Part shown: piece after piece, positions 60,379 to 64,000 of the stretch
Numbering within the stretch: the first letter of the stretch is position 1
Layout: every line of letters starts with the position of its first letter
DNA from: JAVVSK01 sp036654235
GTDB lineage: Bacteria > Bacillota > Clostridia > Christensenellales > CAG-138
DNA length: 64,000 bases
Assembly: GCA_036654235.1 (NCBI GenBank)
Contig: JAVVSK010000003.1
Coordinates: 62,001-126,000, forward strand
Reading direction: 5' to 3'
Made by a program: the position numbers and the translations under genes
The notes under the pieces: model-generated
The model's database searches: none
The model's input: the letters and a program-made list of their open reading frames with translations, nothing else
What the model was told of the DNA's origin: nothing

Positions 60379-62655
60379 ATGATGATGATCACGCTTTACC
60401 GTGCCGACTGTATCGGCAATCGCGGGAATTGCTTATATCAGGACAAACACTGCGTAACAGATGAGACTGCCTTGATAGAAGCGGTCAGGCGCGACTATGT
60501 CTGCGCCCGGTACCGGGATAGTTACCGCAGTAATAAAAATTTCCTCGGCTCTGATTGTCTGCCCGTGGACTGTGACAACGACCACTCCGAGGACGCGTCG
60601 GATTGGATAACGCCCACCGACATTTTGGCCGCTTTTCCCGATGTTGGCTTTGCCATCCATTACAGCCGCAACAATATGAAAGAGAAAAACGGGAAAAAAG
60701 CAAGACCGAAGTTTCACGTGTTGTTTCCCATCGACCGCGTCACAGACGCAAAGCTCTACGCCGCCATGAAAAAGATGGTCAGCGGTATTTTCCCGTATTT
60801 CGACACACAGGCACTTGATGCGGCGCGGTTCTTCTACGGCACCGCCGAACCGAAGGTTGAGTTGCATATTGGCGCTATGAATCTGACAACCTTTTTACAA
60901 TGTGATGATTTCGATGCGGATATGGAGAACAACGGTCAGCCCCGCGTCATTGCCGAAGGAAACCGCAATACCACAATGTCGCGTTTTGCCGGGCGGGTGC
61001 TCAAGCGGTACGGCGATACCGAAGAAGCGCACAATTGTTTTATGGAAGAAGCAACAAAATGCGTACCGCCGCTTCCGGCACAGGAGCTTTCCACCATCTG
61101 GCGAAGCGCGCGGAGTTTTTACGGGCGTATCCAACAGCAAGCCGAATATGTCCCGCCGGAGATATACAACGCCGAGGTTTCCTACAAGCCCGGCGATTTC
61201 TCCGATGTCGGACAGGCTACGGTGCTTTCAAAGCATTTCGGCAGCGAACTGCGCTATTCCCCGGCAACCAAGTATATCCGCTACAGCGAGAACTATTGGC
61301 GGGAGACCGAGCCGGGCGCGCAAGCCGTAGCGCAAGAGCTAACCAGACGACAGTTGGAAGAATCAACCGGCGACTTATTGAGCGCCATGAAAGCGCTCAG
61401 GGAAAACGGCGCGCAGGAAATTATCGACACCAATTCAAAAAACAAAGCCGCTTCGCTTTTCAATGAGGCTCAGGCGGAGACCTATGAAAAATATCTGACC
61501 GCGAAAGCCTATCAGGCGTTTTCTATCAAGCGCAGGGACTCAAACAACATCACTTCGACGCTCCGCGAGGCGCGTCCCATGCTGGAGATATCACCGCGCG
61601 ACCTCGACGCCGATTGTTTTCTGCTTTGTACACCTACCGCCACTTATGACCTGAGAAAGGGCATGGACGGCGCGAGGGAACATTCGCCCGAAGATTTTAT
61701 AACCAAAATTACGTCGGTGTCGCCAAGCCAAAAGGGCGCGCAACTATGGCTTGATAGCCTAAATCTCATATTTTGCCGCGACCAAGAGCTTATTGAGTAT
61801 GTCCGGATGATTTGCGGACTGGCAATGATCGGCAAGGTGTACGTGGAAGCGCTCATCATAGCCTACGGCGACGGAAGAAACGGAAAATCCACGTTCTGGA
61901 ACGCTGTATCGCGGGTTATGGGCTTATACAGCGGTAATATATCCGCCGACACACTCACTGTTGGCTGTCGACGAAACATCAAACCGGAGCTGGCGGAAGT
62001 CAACGGTAAGCGTCTCCTAATCGCCGCCGAGATGCCGGAAGGAGCGCGGCTCAACGACTCCACCGTGAAGCAGCTCTGCGCCACGGATGACGTCTTTGCG
62101 GAAAAAAAATATAAAGACCCCTTCAGTTTTACGCCGTGTCATACCCTGGTTTTGTACACAAATCACCTACCAAGGGTAAGCACGTCGGACGAGGGCACAT
62201 GGCGCAGACTGATTGTTGTTCCGTTCAATGCAAAAATTGAAGGCGCCGGCGACATCAAAAACTACGGAGAGCAGCTGTATACTAGCGCAGGAGAAAGTAT
62301 ACTTGCGTGGCTCATTGAGGGCGCGAAGAAGGTAATCGAAGCGGATTACAAAATTCCCGTACCCGCATGTGTGCAGGCTGCCATAGCAGGGTACAGAGCG
62401 CAAAATGACTGGTTCGCGCATTTTTTAGAGGACATGTGCGAGATCGGCGCGGGGTATCGCGAGGGGTCCGGAGCGCTCTATCAAGCCTACAGAAATTATT
62501 GCGCTAATACTAACGAATATGTCCGCAATACCACCGATTTTTATACATCCTTAGAAAAAAACGACTTTAAAAAGATTAAAAAAGATAACAAAAGAATATT
62601 TTTAGGGTTGCGTTTGCTTGCAGACAACGGCGATTTTGACGACTTTTTAAATTAG
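60379..62655 (+). CDS. Phage primase-helicase (AEP-like N-terminus, P4/D5 C-terminus)
   Basis: 758 residues. The N-terminal half holds a primase-like part with SDCLPVDCDNDH (acidic pair), KARPKFHVLFPID and the PriCT-like HNCFMEEATKC. The D5 domain and SF3 helicase follow: Walker A GDGRNGKST (about 497-505), Walker B region KRLLIAAEMPEG, TNHLPRV and the Arg finger region TWRRLIVVPF. AGGGG precedes a run of three ATG codons at 60379. It unwinds and primes phage DNA. Confidence 0.92.
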   Translation: MMMITLYRADCIGNRGNCLYQDKHCVTDETALIEAVRRDYVCARYRDSYRSNKNFLGSDCLPVDCDNDHSEDASDWITPTDILAAFPDVGFAIHYSRNNMKEKNGKKARPKFHVLFPIDRVTDAKLYAAMKKMVSGIFPYFDTQALDAARFFYGTAEPKVELHIGAMNLTTFLQCDDFDADMENNGQPRVIAEGNRNTTMSRFAGRVLKRYGDTEEAHNCFMEEATKCVPPLPAQELSTIWRSARSFYGRIQQQAEYVPPEIYNAEVSYKPGDFSDVGQATVLSKHFGSELRYSPATKYIRYSENYWRETEPGAQAVAQELTRRQLEESTGDLLSAMKALRENGAQEIIDTNSKNKAASLFNEAQAETYEKYLTAKAYQAFSIKRRDSNNITSTLREARPMLEISPRDLDADCFLLCTPTATYDLRKGMDGAREHSPEDFITKITSVSPSQKGAQLWLDSLNLIFCRDQELIEYVRMICGLAMIGKVYVEALIIAYGDGRNGKSTFWNAVSRVMGLYSGNISADTLTVGCRRNIKPELAEVNGKRLLIAAEMPEGARLNDSTVKQLCATDDVFAEKKYKDPFSFTPCHTLVLYTNHLPRVSTSDEGTWRRLIVVPFNAKIEGAGDIKNYGEQLYTSAGESILAWLIEGAKKVIEADYKIPVPACVQAAIAGYRAQNDWFAHFLEDMCEIGAGYREGSGALYQAYRNYCANTNEYVRNTTDFYTSLEKNDFKKIKKDNKRIFLGLRLLADNGDFDDFLN

Positions 62656-62804
62656 GGGCTAAAAAACCTAAAACCCTTATGCCATGGGACTTAAGTAACC
62701 TCGATTAACCTCAATACTTAAACTTTACTATAGGCATAAATTATTATAAAAATTATTACTAAGAAGAGTTTTAGATATGAGGTTAATCGAGGTTACTTAG
62801 CCCC
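62655..62804. repeat. 21-bp perfect inverted repeat with heptamer GAGGTTA, possible phage origin or control site
   Basis: Left arm 62693-62713 and right arm 62778-62798 are exact complements, separated by a 64-base AT-rich loop. Each arm contains GAGGTTA twice (as GAGGTTAATCGAGGTTAC or its complement). A further outer pair GGGGCTAA (62655-62662) and TTAGCCCC (62797-62804) extends the symmetry. It fills the gap between the primase-helicase and VRR-NUC genes. Confidence 0.85.
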
Positions 62805-62820
62805 GATAGAATGGGAGAAA

Positions 62821-63102
62821 ATGAGAGAACGAACGATTGAGAGAAAGCTTGTAAAAGCGATTAAAAATAGCGGTGGCATAGCTCTAAAATTTGTATGTCA
62901 AAACTATGACGGGATGCCCGACCGCATCATATTGATGCCGGGGGGCAAAATGTTTTTTGTGGAAGTCAAGTCTCCGGGAGAAACACCGCGACCTTTACAA
63001 AAAGCAAGACACATGATGCTTAGGCGACTTGGATTTACGGTTTACCTTGTAGACTCAGAACAACATATAGGAGAAATAGTTGATGCTATATACACTACAT
63101 GA
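62821..63102 (+). CDS. VRR-NUC domain nuclease
   Basis: 93 residues: MRERTIERKLVKAIKNSGGI, then GMPDRIILMPGGKMFFVEVK (about 37-56), the PD-(D/E)XK core of stand-alone VRR-NUC proteins. Such small nucleases accompany phage SNF2 helicases and may act as structure-specific (Holliday junction-like) nucleases. Its end overlaps the helicase start by 20 bases. Confidence 0.93.
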   Translation: MRERTIERKLVKAIKNSGGIALKFVCQNYDGMPDRIILMPGGKMFFVEVKSPGETPRPLQKARHMMLRRLGFTVYLVDSEQHIGEIVDAIYTT

Positions 63103-64000
63103 CTATCAGCGATTCAGTGTTGATTTTATCAAGAAAAATCCTATTTCCGCGCTTTTTTTAGATTGCGGACTCGGAAAAACAGTAATCGCCTTAACAGCAC
63201 TTAACGACCTATTGTTTGAAAACTTCGATGTGCGGCGGGTGTTGATTGTCGCTCCCTTGAGGGTGGCTCGGGACACCTGGGCTGCTGAAATTGCCAAATG
63301 GAATCACTTACAGCGCCTCATATGCTCCGTAGCTGTAGGCACGGAGAGCGAACGCCATGCGGCGCTCTCGCGACCCGCCGACATCTACGTAATCAACCGC
63401 GAAAACGTCCAATGGCTGATCGAGGAGAGTGACTTACCCTTTGACTTTGACACATTGGTTATCGATGAGTTGTCAAGTTTCAAAAACTCCCAAACAAAAA
63501 GGTTTAAATCCTTACTCAGGGTGCGACCGAAGCTTAAGCGCATTATTGGTTTAACGGGTACACCGGCAACAAACGGGATGATGGACTTGTTTGCTGAGTT
63601 TAGACTTCTTGATATGGGTGCGCGGCTGGGACGGTTTATTGGTCAGTACCGCACGAATTATTTTATACCCGATAAGCGTAACGGCCAAGTGGTATTCAGT
63701 TACAAGCTCCTTCCCGGCGCGGAAGAACTAATATACAATAAAATAAATGATATCACGATATCAATGTGCTCTACGGATCACATCAAAATGCCGGAGCTGA
63801 TCAGCAGCGAGTATCAAGTAGTCCTTGCGGAAGAAGAAAAGCGGCGTTACGATGAAATGAAACGTGAGATGGTTCTGCAATTTAATTGCCGCGAGATTAC
63901 AGCCGCAAACGCCGCCGCCCTGTCGGGCAAGCTGAGCCAGATGGCAAACGGCGCGGTCTACGACGATAACGGCGGCATCAATCATATACACGACCGAAAG
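63083..64000 (+). CDS. SNF2-type DNA helicase, 3' end beyond window
   Basis: 306 residues visible from MLYTLHDYQRFSVDFI. Motif I LDCGLGKTV (about 28-36), motif Ia LIVAPLRVARDTW, motif II VIDELSSFK, motif III LTGTPATNG. AGGAGAAA lies before the ATG inside the VRR-NUC gene. The frame is open to the last base; the second RecA lobe is outside. A typical member of phage replication modules with VRR-NUC. Confidence 0.93.
   Translation, partial: MLYTLHDYQRFSVDFIKKNPISALFLDCGLGKTVIALTALNDLLFENFDVRRVLIVAPLRVARDTWAAEIAKWNHLQRLICSVAVGTESERHAALSRPADIYVINRENVQWLIEESDLPFDFDTLVIDELSSFKNSQTKRFKSLLRVRPKLKRIIGLTGTPATNGMMDLFAEFRLLDMGARLGRFIGQYRTNYFIPDKRNGQVVFSYKLLPGAEELIYNKINDITISMCSTDHIKMPELISSEYQVVLAEEEKRRYDEMKREMVLQFNCREITAANAAALSGKLSQMANGAVYDDNGGINHIHDRK

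Larger units (their letters stand above)
53081..64000. mobile_element. Prophage (left end and early genes), integrated in cotJC
   Basis: From the Int2 attachment junction at about 53080 to the window end the DNA is visibly more GC-rich and carries a compact phage early region: serine integrase, CI/Cro-like switch, and a rightward replication operon. Structural and lysis genes and the right attachment site lie beyond the window; the N-terminal third of cotJC is predicted there. Confidence 0.85.

Noticed and set aside
55654..64000. Genome-wide TAG recoding in the prophage
   Set aside because: Only one in-frame TAG was seen, in the Cro-like gene; the long phage genes have none inside, so a simple nonsense mutation is more likely.
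1..64000. CRISPR arrays, tRNA or rRNA genes
   Set aside because: No regularly spaced repeats and no tRNA-like TTCGANTC/CCA patterns or rRNA cores were recognised.

Overview
The window looks like a chromosome segment of a spore-forming, low-to-mid GC Bacillota of class Clostridia, probably an uncultured anaerobe. The evidence is a bacilli/clostridia-type long SRP RNA, MrnC, DnaD and DnaI-like replication proteins, a YdbC-type PC4 protein, clostridial HflX, GerMN lipoproteins, a stand-alone Spo0A-type DNA-binding domain, pieces of the spore-coat gene cotJC, and a dockerin protein plus a cohesin lipoprotein. No taxon below class is claimed.

Layout. 1-4.4 kb: 3' part of a large secreted subtilisin-family protease ending in a dockerin. 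4.5-6.6 kb: the 3' end of cotJC, directly followed by a large serine integrase (here Int1) and a small companion ORF. 7-19 kb: phosphoesterase, DUF2156 protein, cohesin lipoprotein, dnaX with a heterodimeric ABC exporter, a peptidoglycan-binding protein, an Ogt-AlkA fusion, dnaI-like and dnaD genes, ydbC. 19-25 kb: Spo0A-C-like protein, copper P-type ATPase, and an operon of malic enzyme, M42 peptidase and an ADP-ribosylglycohydrolase-like protein. 25-35 kb: mrnC-thyX-GerMN-GerMN behind the SRP RNA gene, Fe-ADH, an alanine symporter with hflX, and rplM-rpsI. 35-40 kb: a TPP-riboswitch-controlled thiamine salvage operon (cytX-thiM-thiE-HAD-thiD) preceded by thiN. 40-47 kb: a two-component system and a four-gene surface O-acylation module. 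47-52.9 kb: a decaying glycan locus (flippase and acetyltransferase intact, neighbours broken) and about 1.9 kb without genes. 52.9-53.1 kb: the middle piece of cotJC. 53.1-64 kb: early region of a prophage, visibly more GC-rich: serine integrase (Int2), CI/Cro-like switch, DUF2800/DUF2815 proteins, DNA polymerase, primase-helicase, VRR-NUC nuclease, SNF2-type helicase (cut by the window end).

The most striking observation is the fate of cotJC. Its C-terminal piece (4547-4774) and middle piece (52866-53080) lie on the same strand about 48 kb apart. They join without gap through a shared 8-bp core, GCAGCAGA. The outer flanks of the two junctions, put together, form an imperfect dyad centred in that core, as expected for the attP of a large serine integrase, and Int1 ends immediately beside one arm. 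The junctions therefore look like attL and attR of one Int1 event, yet the DNA between them holds dnaX, rplM, rpsI and the SRP RNA gene. A second integrase, Int2, has cut the same gene again further upstream. The N-terminal part of cotJC is not in the window and is predicted beyond the right end of the prophage.

Other points: a possible surface-anchored cohesin/dockerin pair, a gingipain-type DUF2436-like domain in the dockerin protease, an alkylation-repair fusion enzyme, an ADP-ribosylglycohydrolase homologue lacking its second metal motif, an amber codon inside the phage Cro-like gene, and two strong inverted repeats in the phage replication module.
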